Shown: in pieces, positions 42,348-51,529 of the stretch
Layout of the letters: each line of letters opens with the position of its first letter
How positions within the stretch are numbered: position 1 is the first letter of the stretch
Assembly (NCBI RefSeq): GCF_024362345.1
Contig: NZ_CP101505.1
Span: 144,001-208,000 of the forward strand
Reading direction: 5' to 3'
DNA from: Polaribacter dokdonensis
GTDB lineage: Bacteria > Bacteroidota > Bacteroidia > Flavobacteriales > Flavobacteriaceae
DNA: 64,000 nt
Position numbers and translations under genes: made by a program
Notes under the pieces: generated by a model
The model's database searches: none
The model's input: only the letters and a program-made list of their open reading frames with translations
Told to the model about the DNA's origin: nothing

Positions 42348-42923
42348 TTAATAGTTTTTTAAGAAATTAACTAATTTTTGAACTGCTAAACCTCTGTGAG
42401 AAATTTTATTTTTTTCTGATGAACTCATGGTTGCAAAAGATTCATTGTAATTAGTAGGTTTAAAGATTGGGTCATACCCAAAACCTTTTTCACCTTGCTT
42501 TTCAGTTAAAATTGTACCAGTGCAAATACCTTCAAATAAAAATTGCTTTTCATTCAAGTTTAAACAAATGGCAGTTCTAAATTGTGCATTTCTATTTGGT
42601 TCATCAATCAATTCATTTAATAATTTTTGCATATTTCTTTCTGCACTTCTTGGTGCACCAGCAAATCTTGCAGAATATACACCAGGTTTGCCATCTAAAG
42701 CAGCCACTTCTAAACCAGTATCATCAGCAAAACAGTTATAACCATAATTTTTGGTAATATAATCTGCTTTTAATTTGGCATTGCCTTCTAAAGTAACCTC
42801 AGTTTCATCTACTTCTTCATTACAATTAATGTCTTTTAAGCTTAATAACTCAATTGAGTTTGGTAACATTTCTTGAACCTCTTTTAGCTTGTTTAAATTA
42901 TTTGTAGCAAAAACTAATTTCAT
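42348..42923 (-). CDS. rdgB: Non-canonical purine NTP pyrophosphatase (RdgB/HAM1)
   Basis: From the ATG at 42923 the protein is 191 residues: [20 protein letters not shown], then [37 protein letters not shown] and [10 protein letters not shown]. It cleaves dITP, XTP and ITP to keep nucleotide pools clean. The start is chosen at MKLVFATNN; a TTG-less open extension of eight codons upstream is not family-like. It precedes the transporter genes on the same strand by 29 bp. Confidence 0.95.
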   Translation of the reverse strand: MKLVFATNNLNKLKEVQEMLPNSIELLSLKDINCNEEVDETEVTLEGNAKLKADYITKNYGYNCFADDTGLEVAALDGKPGVYSARFAGAPRSAERNMQKLLNELIDEPNRNAQFRTAICLNLNEKQFLFEGICTGTILTEKQGEKGFGYDPIFKPTNYNESFATMSSSEKNKISHRGLAVQKLVNFLKNY

Positions 42924-43150
42924 TAGAACTAATTTGATTTTCCACAAATGTAATCATTTTATAATGTAGGTTTACTTCTAAAATTAGAGAGAATTTTAAA
43001 AATATCTTGTAAATTGCTAAAAATCTAAATTTACTGTAAGTATTGCTGTCATTGATTTGTCGTGAAAATGTCGGGTTGAAAAACTTCAAAATAATTTGTA
43101 AACTAATTTTACTGAATTAACATTGTATGGAATTTAAAAATCAACAGATT

Positions 43151-43945
43151 ATGAAACAGCCAGAGTTAGGTAAAAAGATTCTTGAGTTAAGAAAACAAAA
43201 GGGTTTTACGCAAGAAGAACTTGTTGACCAATGCAATATTAATGTTAGAACCATACAAAGAATAGAAGCTGGAGATGTATCACCTAGAAGTTATACTATA
43301 AAAGCTATTTTAGAAGTATTAGGTTTTAATTATGAAGAAATTTTTGAAGAAAAATATATACCAGGAAAGTTTGATAGTATTTTAGGTATTAAAGAAAGCA
43401 TAATTCTAAAACAGTTGAATTTTGCTTTTATCTTCGGAATTGGATTTTTCGTTTTTGGTTCCTTAGAAATATTGGTAGAATTTTTAGATTTTAAAGATGA
43501 TTGGTTATTTAAAGTAATTTATACTTTGGTAAAATCGCTTTCATTTATTACTCTGCTTTTCTTTTTTAGAGGTTTTATAATTGTAGGTAATATTTACAAA
43601 AACTATCTACTACAAATCAGTGCCTTTCTAATTATTGTTTTCACTTTATTCTTATCTTTTTTAGATGTATTATCATTATACCTATCAGATGATTTTGTTG
43701 GTATTGTTGGTTTATCTAAACTGATTTCTTATGGGATTGTAAGTATTTTATTTGGTGTTGCTCTCTTAAGATTAAAAGAATTTGGTGGTTTAGCTTATTG
43801 GACTGGAATTATAGAAATTATTACAGGAGCTTGTTTACTCTTGATAATTTTATCGCCAATAGCATTAGTAACCCAGGCTATTGTAGAAATTTTAGAGATT
43901 ATTCTAATTTACAGAATTGCCTTAAAATTAAAAGGCAAACTATAA
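43151..43945 (+). CDS. XRE-family HTH regulator with C-terminal membrane helices
   Basis: The HTH opens the protein: MKQPELGKKILELRKQKGFTQEELVDQCNINVRTIQRIEAGD. About six hydrophobic helices follow in residues 90-260, with no other soluble domain. Such membrane-tethered XRE proteins are common in Bacteroidota. The ATG at 43151 matches the family start; another ATG at 43127 would add eight residues. Its stop touches the stop of convergent rlmH directly. The signal and targets are unknown. Confidence 0.8.
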   Translation: MKQPELGKKILELRKQKGFTQEELVDQCNINVRTIQRIEAGDVSPRSYTIKAILEVLGFNYEEIFEEKYIPGKFDSILGIKESIILKQLNFAFIFGIGFFVFGSLEILVEFLDFKDDWLFKVIYTLVKSLSFITLLFFFRGFIIVGNIYKNYLLQISAFLIIVFTLFLSFLDVLSLYLSDDFVGIVGLSKLISYGIVSILFGVALLRLKEFGGLAYWTGIIEIITGACLLLIILSPIALVTQAIVEILEIILIYRIALKLKGKL

Positions 43946-44419
43946 TTATTCATGATGATAAGGTTCGTTTTTTAAGATGGTAAAACCTCTATAGAGCTGT
44001 TCTACTATAAAAAGACGAATCATTTGATGAGAAAACGTCATTTTAGAAAGCGATATTTTTCCTTGAGCTTTTTGATAAACAGTATCAGAAAATCCATAAG
44101 GCCCACCAATAACTAAAACCAATTGTTTTAAGCCAGCATTCATTTTCTTTTGCAGATATTTAGAAAATTCTATGGATGTAAAATGCTTTCCTTTATCATC
44201 TAACAAAACTAAAACATCTGTATTCTGGAGTTTTTTAAGAATAAGTTCACCTTCTTTTTCTTTCTGCTGAAGTTCACTTAGATTTTTAACATTTTTAATG
44301 TCTGGTATTATTTCTAACTCAAACTTAATATAATGTTTTAAACGATTTTGATATTCATCTATCAAAAGAGATAGTTGTTTATTATCTGTTTTTCCTATCG
44401 CTAAAAGTTTAATTTTCAT
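43946..44419 (-). CDS. rlmH: 23S rRNA pseudouridine-1915 N3-methyltransferase
   Basis: The 157-residue SPOUT methyltransferase has MKIKLLAIGKTDNKQLS, then LVLVIGGPYGFSDTVYQKA with the GGPYG SAM loop and SLSKMTFSHQMIRLFIVEQLYR. It methylates pseudouridine 1915 of 23S rRNA. Length and motifs are normal. A TAATTTTG box ends 4 nt before the ATG. Confidence 0.96.
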   Translation of the reverse strand: MKIKLLAIGKTDNKQLSLLIDEYQNRLKHYIKFELEIIPDIKNVKNLSELQQKEKEGELILKKLQNTDVLVLLDDKGKHFTSIEFSKYLQKKMNAGLKQLVLVIGGPYGFSDTVYQKAQGKISLSKMTFSHQMIRLFIVEQLYRGFTILKNEPYHHE

Positions 44420-44423
44420 GCTT

Positions 44424-44431
44424 CAAAATTA
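44424..44431 (-). promoter_or_regulatory. -7 box of rlmH (candidate leaderless)
   Basis: On the minus strand TAATTTTG matches TAnnTTTG and is separated from the rlmH ATG (44419) by only 4 nt, the same spacing as at 33366 and 37845. No TTG sits at the usual -33 distance. Confidence 0.4.
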
Positions 44432-44478
44432 CGAATTATGACGTATGAATTGCTATTTTTACATCAGAATTAAATGAT

Positions 44479-45336
44479 ATGATTACAGAAACACAATTTC
44501 AGAACGAATTAGACTTAATAATAAAAAATGCAATAAGAGAAGATATTGGTGATGGAGATCACACTTCTTTGTCTTGTATTCCTGCAGAAGCAGAAGGTAA
44601 GGCTAAATTGTTGGTAAAAGATACAGGTGTAATTGCTGGTGTAGAATTTGCAAAGCAAGTTTTTTCTTATGTAGATGCAGATTTAGAGGTTGAAACTTTT
44701 ATAAATGATGGTAATGAAGTTAAGTTTGGAGATATTGTATTTCATGTTTCAGGTAAATCAAGATCAATTTTAATGGCAGAACGTTTGGTGTTAAATGCCA
44801 TGCAAAGAATGTCTGCAATTGCAACCAAAACAGCGTTTTTTGCAAACTTGCTAAAAGGCACAGATACCAAAGTTTTAGATACAAGAAAAACTACACCAGG
44901 TATAAGAGCTTTAGAAAAATGGGCTGTAAAAATTGGTGGAGGAGAAAACCATAGATTTGCCTTATATGATATGGTAATGATTAAAGACAATCATATAGAT
45001 TTTGCAGGTGGTATTACAGCTGCAATAACCAAAACCAAAAAATATTTGGCAGAAAAAAACTTAGATATAAAAATTATTGTAGAAGCTAGAAGTTTAGAAG
45101 AAATTGAAGAAATTTTGAATAACGAAGGTGTTTACAGAATTTTAATAGATAATTTTAATTACGAAGATACCAGAAAAGCAGTTACTTTAATTGGTAATAA
45201 ATGTTTAACAGAATCTTCAGGAGGTATTAATGAAGATACTATAAGAAAGTATGCAGAATGTGGTGTAGATTACATTTCTTCTGGAGCTTTAACACATTCT
45301 GTGTATAATTTAGATTTAAGTTTAAAAGCCCTATAA
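44479..45336 (+). CDS. nadC: Nicotinate-nucleotide pyrophosphorylase (carboxylating)
   Basis: The 285-residue enzyme has NAIREDIGDGDHTS, NAMQRMSAIAT, DTRKTTPGIRALEKWAVKIGGG with the catalytic region, IKDNHI and TESSGGINEDTIRKYAECGVDYIS. It makes nicotinate mononucleotide from quinolinate in NAD synthesis. It heads a three-gene operon with pentapeptide and YihY-like genes, each 6 bp apart. Confidence 0.95.
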   Translation: MITETQFQNELDLIIKNAIREDIGDGDHTSLSCIPAEAEGKAKLLVKDTGVIAGVEFAKQVFSYVDADLEVETFINDGNEVKFGDIVFHVSGKSRSILMAERLVLNAMQRMSAIATKTAFFANLLKGTDTKVLDTRKTTPGIRALEKWAVKIGGGENHRFALYDMVMIKDNHIDFAGGITAAITKTKKYLAEKNLDIKIIVEARSLEEIEEILNNEGVYRILIDNFNYEDTRKAVTLIGNKCLTESSGGINEDTIRKYAECGVDYISSGALTHSVYNLDLSLKAL

Positions 45337-45342
45337 AATTCT

Positions 45343-45912
45343 ATGTTAGATTTTTTTGACGGTGAAACCTATTCCAAAATTGATTTTATGAATACTAAAA
45401 TCAAAAAAGGAGAATATGATAATTGTACATTTTTAAACTGTAATTTTGAAGGAATTCATGCTTCTAATATTCAATTTGTAGAATGTGAATTTATAGATTG
45501 TAACTTTAGTAATACAATTGTAACTAATACAGCATTTAAAGATGTTTCTTTTGTGAACTGTAAAATGATAGGTGTAAAATTTAATGAATGCGATTCTTTT
45601 TTATTGCAATTCAGTTTTAAAGATTGCCAATTAAACTTTAGCTCTTTTTACCAACTAAAAATTCCGAATACCAAATTCATCAATAGTAATTTAGAGGAAG
45701 TAGATTTTACAGAAACTAATCTTACTGGTTCAGGTTTTAGTAACTCAGACTTACATAACACCATTTTTGAAAATACTGTTTTAGAAAAAGTAGATTTTAG
45801 ATCAGCTAAAAACTTTACATTTAGTCTAGAGCAAAACAAAGTAAAGGGCGCAAAATTTAGCAAAGAAAATCTTGTTGGTCTTTTATCAAAATATAAAATT
45901 GTTATAGATTAG
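45343..45912 (+). CDS. Pentapeptide-repeat protein
   Basis: The 189-residue protein is built of consecutive A(D/N)LXX-type pentapeptides, for example NCTFLNCNFEGIHASNIQFVE and DFTETNLTGSGFSNSDLHNTIF, forming a right-handed quadrilateral beta-helix. Function is unknown; some members mimic DNA and protect gyrase. It lies 6 bp after nadC and 6 bp before a YihY-family gene. Confidence 0.9.
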   Translation: MLDFFDGETYSKIDFMNTKIKKGEYDNCTFLNCNFEGIHASNIQFVECEFIDCNFSNTIVTNTAFKDVSFVNCKMIGVKFNECDSFLLQFSFKDCQLNFSSFYQLKIPNTKFINSNLEEVDFTETNLTGSGFSNSDLHNTIFENTVLEKVDFRSAKNFTFSLEQNKVKGAKFSKENLVGLLSKYKIVID

Positions 45913-45918
45913 TGGTAT

Positions 45919-46863
45919 ATGTCTAAAAGCAAAGAAGATAGATTTGATAAAATACCTGTGGTTAATTCCTTAGTTAAGTTAGGAAAGAAAATTAAAGTTC
46001 CTGGTTTAGAAGGTATGTCTTTATTTGATGTGATTGAAATGTATGTTATAGGTATTGTTGAAGGTGCTTTAACAACTAGAGCAAGTGGAATTGCCTACAG
46101 TTTCTTTATGGCTATTTTTCCATTTTTGCTGTTCATTCTTACATTAATACCTTATGTGCCTATAGATGGTGCCCAAGAAGGTTTGCTATCTATTATAAGC
46201 GATGTTTTACCACCAAAAACTTTTGATGCAGTAGATACTGTTATTATCGATATTATAAATAATCAATATGGAGGTCTATTATCTTTTGGTTTTATAGGTT
46301 CTATATTTTTAATGACAAATGGAGTAAATGCTATTTTTGGTGGATTTGAGTTCTCTTACCATGTAAAAGAAATTAGAAACATATTTAGAGCCTATTTTAT
46401 AGCAATGTTTGTTTCTTTTGTAATTGTAGCATTTCTATTGATAACAGTAGTTATTATTATCTTTTTTGAGTTACTTTTAAAAGATTATGTTACACTGGCT
46501 TGGTTAGAAGATAACTTAATTTGGATTCAACTTGTACGTGGTTCCATATTTTTAGCAATGATTTTTATTACAGTTTCCATGTTATATCATTATGGAGTTA
46601 AAGAAGGTAAATACTCAAGATTCTTCTCTCCAGGAGCTGTGTTTACAACTGTTTTATCTGTATTGTCTTTTTATTTATTTGGTTTTTATGTAAATGAATT
46701 CGCAAAATATAATGAGTTGTATGGCTCTATAGGTACATTACTTATTTTAATGTTATTTATATGGCTAAATGCAATTATTCTTCTTTTAGGTTTCGAATTA
46801 AATGCATCTATTTATTCTTTACGTGTTCGAAATAAAAGCAAAGCTACAAACGAAAATTTGTAA
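45919..46863 (+). CDS. YihY/BrkB-family membrane protein
   Basis: The 314-residue protein has about six TM segments and family motifs ASGIAYSFFMAIFPFLLFILTLIPYVP, GFIGSIFLMTNGVNAIFGGFE and SIGTLLILMLFIWLNAIILLLGFELNA. This family was once thought to be ribonuclease BN; that is wrong, and the role is unsettled. It ends the nadC operon. Confidence 0.88.
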   Translation: MSKSKEDRFDKIPVVNSLVKLGKKIKVPGLEGMSLFDVIEMYVIGIVEGALTTRASGIAYSFFMAIFPFLLFILTLIPYVPIDGAQEGLLSIISDVLPPKTFDAVDTVIIDIINNQYGGLLSFGFIGSIFLMTNGVNAIFGGFEFSYHVKEIRNIFRAYFIAMFVSFVIVAFLLITVVIIIFFELLLKDYVTLAWLEDNLIWIQLVRGSIFLAMIFITVSMLYHYGVKEGKYSRFFSPGAVFTTVLSVLSFYLFGFYVNEFAKYNELYGSIGTLLILMLFIWLNAIILLLGFELNASIYSLRVRNKSKATNENL

Positions 46864-46891
46864 GATTTTCACGATATTTGCACCCGCAAAA

Positions 46892-46957
46892 AACAATTAT
46901 CTTTTAACAATTATCATGGTTTTGATATATTGATAAATGATAACTTAACATTGATAA
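46892..46957. repeat. Short direct repeats upstream of hisS
   Basis: AACAATTATC occurs at 46892-46901 and 46906-46915 (14-bp period). ATTGATAA occurs at 46929-46936 and 46950-46957 (21-bp period, two helical turns). They fill most of the 103-bp yihY-hisS gap. They may be regulator sites, or chance in A/T-rich sequence. Confidence 0.3.
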
Positions 46958-46966
46958 CTGAATTTT

Positions 46967-48331
46967 ATGAAGCCAAGTATCCCAAAAGGAACAAGAGATT
47001 TTTCGCCAACAGAAGTAGCTAATCGTTCTTATATTATGAACACAATTAAAACTGCTTTTGAAACTTTTGGATTTCAGCCAATAGAAACTCCGAGTTTTGA
47101 AAACTCATCAACTTTAATGGGTAAATATGGAGAAGAAGGAGATCGTCTTATTTTTAAAATTTTAAATTCTGGCGATTTTTTAAAGAAGGCAGATGAACAA
47201 TTATTGGCAGATAAAGAGAGTACAAAAGTAACTTCGCAAATCTCTGAAAAAGCTTTAAGATATGATCTTACAGTACCTTTTGCAAGATATGTGGTTCAGC
47301 ATCAAAATGAAATGACATTTCCTTTTAAACGTTATCAAGTACAACCAGTTTGGAGAGCAGATCGTCCTCAAAAAGGTCGTTTTAGAGAATTTTATCAATG
47401 TGATGCAGATGTTGTTGGTAGTAAATCTTTATGGCAAGAAGCAGAATTTATACAATTGTACGATACTGTTTTTACCAAACTAGGTTTAACAGAAACAACT
47501 ATTAAAATTAATAATAGAAAAATACTTTCTGGAATTGCAGAAGTTATTGGAGCCCAAGATAAATTAATCGACTTTACAGTAGCTTTAGATAAGTTAGATA
47601 AAATTGGGCAAGCGAAAGTAGAAGAAGAAATGCTTTCAAAAGGTATTTCTGAAGAAGCCATTCAAAAAGTACAACCATTATTTAATTTTAAAGGCTCTAA
47701 CTTAGAAAACTTAGATGCTTTAGATAGCATGTTAGCAACATCAGAAGAAGGTTTACAAGGTGTAAAAGAATTACGTTTTGTAATTAATGCAACTACTGAG
47801 TTGGGCTTGCAATCTGCAAATTTAGAGGTAGATGTAACTTTAGCAAGAGGTTTAAACTATTATACAGGAGCAATTTTTGAAGTATCTGCACCAAAAGGAG
47901 TAAAAATGGGTTCTATTGGTGGAGGAGGAAGATATGATGATTTAACAGGCATTTTTGGAATGAAAGATGTTTCTGGAGTTGGGATATCTTTTGGTTTAGA
48001 TAGAATTTATTTAGTACTAGAAGAACTTGGTTTGTTTAAGGCTGTAGATTTACCAAAACCAAAAGTACTTTTTATCAATTTTGGAGATGCAGAAGGTTTG
48101 TATTGCATGAAAGCAATTACAGAACTTAGAAAACACAACATTAAAGCAGAATTGTATCCAGACACAGCTAAGATGAAAAAGCAAATGACTTATGCTAACA
48201 ATAGACAAATTGAATATGTAGTTTTAGCTGGTTCTCAAGAAATTGAACAAGAAATTTTCACCTTAAAAAATATGATTACTGGAGAACAGCAAAAATGTTC
48301 AAAAGCAGATTTAATTAAAAAACTACGATAG
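46967..48331 (+). CDS. hisS: Histidyl-tRNA synthetase
   Basis: The 454-residue class II synthetase has motif 1 region ([18 protein letters not shown]), motif 2 ([12 protein letters not shown]...[14 protein letters not shown]), the HisRS loop [24 protein letters not shown] and motif 3 [10 protein letters not shown], then the anticodon domain. An insertion around residues 70-95 ([23 protein letters not shown]) lies between motifs 1 and 2 and is common in Bacteroidota. It charges tRNA-His. Confidence 0.96.
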   Translation: MKPSIPKGTRDFSPTEVANRSYIMNTIKTAFETFGFQPIETPSFENSSTLMGKYGEEGDRLIFKILNSGDFLKKADEQLLADKESTKVTSQISEKALRYDLTVPFARYVVQHQNEMTFPFKRYQVQPVWRADRPQKGRFREFYQCDADVVGSKSLWQEAEFIQLYDTVFTKLGLTETTIKINNRKILSGIAEVIGAQDKLIDFTVALDKLDKIGQAKVEEEMLSKGISEEAIQKVQPLFNFKGSNLENLDALDSMLATSEEGLQGVKELRFVINATTELGLQSANLEVDVTLARGLNYYTGAIFEVSAPKGVKMGSIGGGGRYDDLTGIFGMKDVSGVGISFGLDRIYLVLEELGLFKAVDLPKPKVLFINFGDAEGLYCMKAITELRKHNIKAELYPDTAKMKKQMTYANNRQIEYVVLAGSQEIEQEIFTLKNMITGEQQKCSKADLIKKLR

Positions 48332-48469
48332 AATTATATCCTTACTGCCTGTAGCTATAAAATATTATACTTCAATAATGATTATTGATACAAAAAAGGA
48401 TAAAATACGTTGCAAACACGTAAATTTGCAAAATAATAACGTTTCAAAAAGTTTGAATTAAATAACATA

Positions 48470-49138
48470 ATGAACGAAGATAGAATTGAAGAAATAGGAG
48501 AAAATCATGTAGGAACTTCTGCTAAAACTCCATTAAGAGCAGATGCTTTTGATATTTCTGATGATGAAAAAATAAAGAGAATAGAAGAGAGTGTTAAAGA
48601 TATTTTAAACACTTTAGGTATGGATTTAACTGATGATAGTTTACAAGGAACTCCAAAAAGAGTAGCAAAAGCTTTTGTAAATGAAATTTTTATGGGTTTA
48701 AATCCTAAGAACAAACCAAAAGCATCAACATTTGACAATAATTATAATTATGGTGAAATGTTAGTAGAAAAAAATATTGTTGTTTATTCTACTTGCGAGC
48801 ATCACTTATTACCAATTATTGGTAGAGCACATGTGGCTTACATTTCTGATGGTAAAGTAATTGGTTTATCAAAAATGAATAGAATTGTAGAATACTTTGC
48901 AAAGAGGCCTCAAGTACAAGAGCGTTTAACTATGCAAGTAGTGCAAGCAATGCAAGAAGCTTTAGGTACAGAGGATGTTGCTTGTGTGATAGATGCAAAA
49001 CATTTATGCGTAAACTCAAGAGGAATTAAAGATATAGAGAGTTCTACTGTAACTGCAGAATTTGGAGGTAAATTTAAAAATAAAGAAACCAAAAGAGAAT
49101 TCTTAGATTATTTAAAATTAGAAACAGATTTTGATTGA
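48470..49138 (+). CDS. folE: GTP cyclohydrolase I
   Basis: The 222-residue enzyme has the zinc-binding CEHHLLP, GLSKMNRIVEYFAKRPQVQERLT and DAKHLCVNSRGI motifs. It opens folate (or pterin) biosynthesis from GTP. The N-terminal 40 residues are polar and poorly conserved. A TAAATTTG box lies about 41 bp upstream. A terminator from the repeated family follows. Confidence 0.96.
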   Translation: MNEDRIEEIGENHVGTSAKTPLRADAFDISDDEKIKRIEESVKDILNTLGMDLTDDSLQGTPKRVAKAFVNEIFMGLNPKNKPKASTFDNNYNYGEMLVEKNIVVYSTCEHHLLPIIGRAHVAYISDGKVIGLSKMNRIVEYFAKRPQVQERLTMQVVQAMQEALGTEDVACVIDAKHLCVNSRGIKDIESSTVTAEFGGKFKNKETKREFLDYLKLETDFD

Positions 49139-49166
49139 TTTTCAGTTACTTAGTTAAATATACAAG

Positions 49167-49195
49167 CCGTTTAGAAATTTCTAAACGGTTTTTTT
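49167..49195 (+). terminator. Terminator after folE, family member 1
   Basis: CCGTTTAGAA (49167-49176), centre AT, TTCTAAACGG (49179-49188), then seven T. The arms are identical to those at 51375 and 56298. Confidence 0.92.
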
Positions 49196-49205
49196 ATATT
49201 TTTTT

Positions 49206-49231
49206 GCGACACTTTTAAAATTTTCACGTTC
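49206..49231 (+). promoter_or_regulatory. Candidate ECF-type promoter of the sigma operon
   Basis: GCGACAC (49206-49212), about 14 nt, and CGTTC (49227-49231) resemble ECF sigma promoter halves (AAC-type -35 and CGT -10). They lie 36 bp before the TTG start of the sigma gene, where no TTG/TAnnTTTG promoter was found. Autoregulation would be typical for an ECF sigma operon. Confidence 0.35.
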
Positions 49232-49266
49232 TTATAGTGTAAACAAAATCAACCAACCTAATTTTT

Positions 49267-49800
49267 TTGAATACTAAGCAACTCATACAAAAATGTAAAT
49301 CTAATAATTACGAAGCCCAAATGCAGGTTTATAATTCTTATAAGAATATGATGTATGGAACAGCAGTAAGAATCTTAAAGAGTAGAGAGGAAGCAGAGGA
49401 TATAGTTCAAGATTGCTTTATTAAGGCTTTCGAAAAAATATCTCAACTAAAAGATGATGCTAATTTGGGTGCTTGGCTTAAAAGAATAGTAGTTAATAAA
49501 TCTTTAGATGTTGTAAAATCTAAACATAAGTTTATTATAACAGATGAATTTGAAGTTTTAGAACATAAAATTGAAGAAAATAATGATGATTTAAGTTCTG
49601 GAATTTCTGTAAACTTTGTTAAACAATGTATTAACAATTTAAAAGATAAATATAGAATTGTACTGTCTTTGTATCTAATAGAAGAATACAATCATAGAGA
49701 AATTGCAGAAATGCTTAATACTAAAGAAAGTACCATAAGAAATCAATTTAGAAGAGGTAAACAACAACTTTTAGAAATGATTAAAAAACAAGAAGTATGA
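49267..49800 (+). CDS. ECF sigma factor (sigma-70 family)
   Basis: The 177-residue protein has region 2 (YNSYKNMMYGTAVRILKSREEAEDIVQDCFIKAFEKI) with the ECF-style helix, then region 4 (NLKDKYRIVLSLYLIEEYNHREIAEMLNTKESTIRNQFRRGKQQL). No other domain. It starts at TTG (TTGAATACT). Its stop overlaps the next gene by 4 bp (ATGA), making translation-coupled expression with a HEAT-type membrane protein likely, as for a sigma and its anti-sigma. Confidence 0.92.
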   Translation: MNTKQLIQKCKSNNYEAQMQVYNSYKNMMYGTAVRILKSREEAEDIVQDCFIKAFEKISQLKDDANLGAWLKRIVVNKSLDVVKSKHKFIITDEFEVLEHKIEENNDDLSSGISVNFVKQCINNLKDKYRIVLSLYLIEEYNHREIAEMLNTKESTIRNQFRRGKQQLLEMIKKQEV

Positions 49801-50408
49801 AATTAGAAGATTTTATTAAAAATAATAAAGATGCAGTTTCAGAAGAGCAAATGTCTAGCAAAGCTGATGCTAATTTTGATAGTTTGTTAAAGCATAAGCT
49901 TCATCAACCAAGGAAGAAAAAGGTAGTGTATTTAAAATACATATCTGTTGCTGCTTCTATTTTATTGATATTCTCTCTAGGATTTTGGTTTTCAAACAAA
50001 GAAAATATTTCTTCAGAAGAGCAAGAACTCTTAGCAAATTTAGATGCAGATTCTGCTGGTAAACGCTTAGAAGGTGTTTATGCTTTTAACGATGAATATC
50101 AAAAAGAAGACACAAGAATTATAAATAGATTAATAGAAATTTTGCATAAAGATGAAAATGCGAATGTTAAAATAGCAACAATAGATGGTCTATTACAGTT
50201 TCCTAAAAATGAGAAAATAAGAAAGAATTTAATATCAGCTTTAGAAAATGAAGATAAACCTCTAGTTCAAATAAAATTAATAAAAGCGCTAAGTATTTTA
50301 AGAGAGAATCGTGCACAAAAACCTCTTGAAAAAATAATTAATAGTAAACAAACCTTTCCTATAGTTAAAAATAACGCAACATTAGCTATGGTAAACATAA
50401 AACAATAA
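49797..50408 (+). CDS. HEAT-repeat membrane protein, probable anti-sigma factor
   Basis: The 203-residue protein has a cytoplasmic N-terminus of about 43 residues, one TM (about 44-65, VYLKYISVAASILLIFSLGFWF), and a periplasmic C-terminus of HEAT-like repeats (NVKIATIDGLLQFPKNEKIRKNLISALENED, QIKLIKALSILRENRAQKPLEKIINS). Position overlapping an ECF sigma gene and single-span topology fit an anti-sigma factor. No zinc-binding ASD motif (HxxxCxxC) is present, so it would be an unusual type. The function is inferred from context. Confidence 0.65.
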   Translation: MKLEDFIKNNKDAVSEEQMSSKADANFDSLLKHKLHQPRKKKVVYLKYISVAASILLIFSLGFWFSNKENISSEEQELLANLDADSAGKRLEGVYAFNDEYQKEDTRIINRLIEILHKDENANVKIATIDGLLQFPKNEKIRKNLISALENEDKPLVQIKLIKALSILRENRAQKPLEKIINSKQTFPIVKNNATLAMVNIKQ

Positions 50409-50412
50409 TATC

Positions 50413-51351
50413 ATGAAAAATATAAAACCACTTTTTTTAGCATTATTTTTATTCGCATTTTGGGCAGTGAACGCACAAGAAAAAAAAATAAAATTTAATA
50501 AAGGAACTTTAAAAATATGTTCGTCTAAAGCTTTTCAAATAGAAGGTTATGATGGAGATGAAGTAATCATAAAAAGTTTACATGAGAAGAGAGAAGAAAA
50601 CACACCTTGGGTAGTTACTGGTTATGCCAAATCTAAAAATTTAGCAAAAGTAAACTCTATAGTTACTAAAAGAAAAGATTCTATATCAGGTAATCAGTTT
50701 GTTTTTTTTAACGTTGACAATGACAGAAAAAAGGGACTTAAAAAATTAGGAAAGAAAAATCAAAATGCAGATTTAGGGATCTATTTTACCATTGAGCAAA
50801 AAGATGGAGAGTTACTTTTTAAAGACCAAAATCAAGTTCGATTTATAATGGCAAGTAATGAAAGGTATTTGGTAAAAATACCAAACACTATAAAATTAAA
50901 TTGGTCTACAAATAATTGCAGTGAGGAATCTAACAACAACCAAATGCGTTTTTTTAGTTCTAAAGCATCTAGCCTTTCTTATTTTAAAGGAGAAGTAGAA
51001 ATTACATCAACTATAAATAATATGAAACTGAAAGATGTTTCTGGACCAGTAACACTAAACACAATAGGTGGTAATGTAACTATTGAGTTTGATAAGGAAT
51101 ATCCAAAAGGAATCTTTTCGATATACAGTAACAATGGTTTTATTGATGTTCAAATTCCAAAAAAATCAAGTCTTTTAATAGAGGCCATAGGTAAATCTGT
51201 GTATAGTGATGTAGATTTTAATGTTTTAGAAGAGAAAGAGATGGATGATTTTGGTCATATCAATACTAGAATGAAATTAAAATACAATTCAGGTAAATAT
51301 AAAATGAAATTAAACAGTGGTTATGGTACTGTTTATCTAAGAAAAATGTAG
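50413..51351 (+). CDS. DUF4097-family secreted beta-strand repeat protein
   Basis: The 312-residue protein has a signal peptide (LFLALFLFAFWAVNAQ) and DUF4097-type short beta repeats: VEITSTINNMKLKDVSGPVTLNTIGGNVTIEF, then IYSNNGFIDVQIPKKSSLLIEAIG and KYNSGKYKMKLNSGYGTVYLRK. It probably sits at the envelope. It closes the sigma/HEAT/DUF4097 operon and is followed by the second copy of the repeated terminator. The same three-gene order recurs in flavobacteria, suggesting a small envelope-stress regulon. Confidence 0.85.
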   Translation: MKNIKPLFLALFLFAFWAVNAQEKKIKFNKGTLKICSSKAFQIEGYDGDEVIIKSLHEKREENTPWVVTGYAKSKNLAKVNSIVTKRKDSISGNQFVFFNVDNDRKKGLKKLGKKNQNADLGIYFTIEQKDGELLFKDQNQVRFIMASNERYLVKIPNTIKLNWSTNNCSEESNNNQMRFFSSKASSLSYFKGEVEITSTINNMKLKDVSGPVTLNTIGGNVTIEFDKEYPKGIFSIYSNNGFIDVQIPKKSSLLIEAIGKSVYSDVDFNVLEEKEMDDFGHINTRMKLKYNSGKYKMKLNSGYGTVYLRKM

Positions 51352-51371
51352 GTTATTACCCAAAGTAAAAA

Positions 51372-51404
51372 AATCCGTTTAGAACTTTCTAAACGGATTT
51401 TTTT
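51372..51404 (+). terminator. Terminator after DUF4097, family member 2
   Basis: AATCCGTTTAGAA, centre CT, TTCTAAACGGATT form the stem (51372-51399), then TTTTTATTT. Arms are identical to those at 49167 and 56298. Confidence 0.92.
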
Positions 51405-51529
51405 ATTTCTACTTAATATAAATGATGCATAAATTGCTATATGTATGGTTTTTGTATTGCTTTAATTTTTCTTTTATACAAACCAATAAATTAGATTTAC
51501 AAAAAACGTATTCACTTTAATTTACTTAC

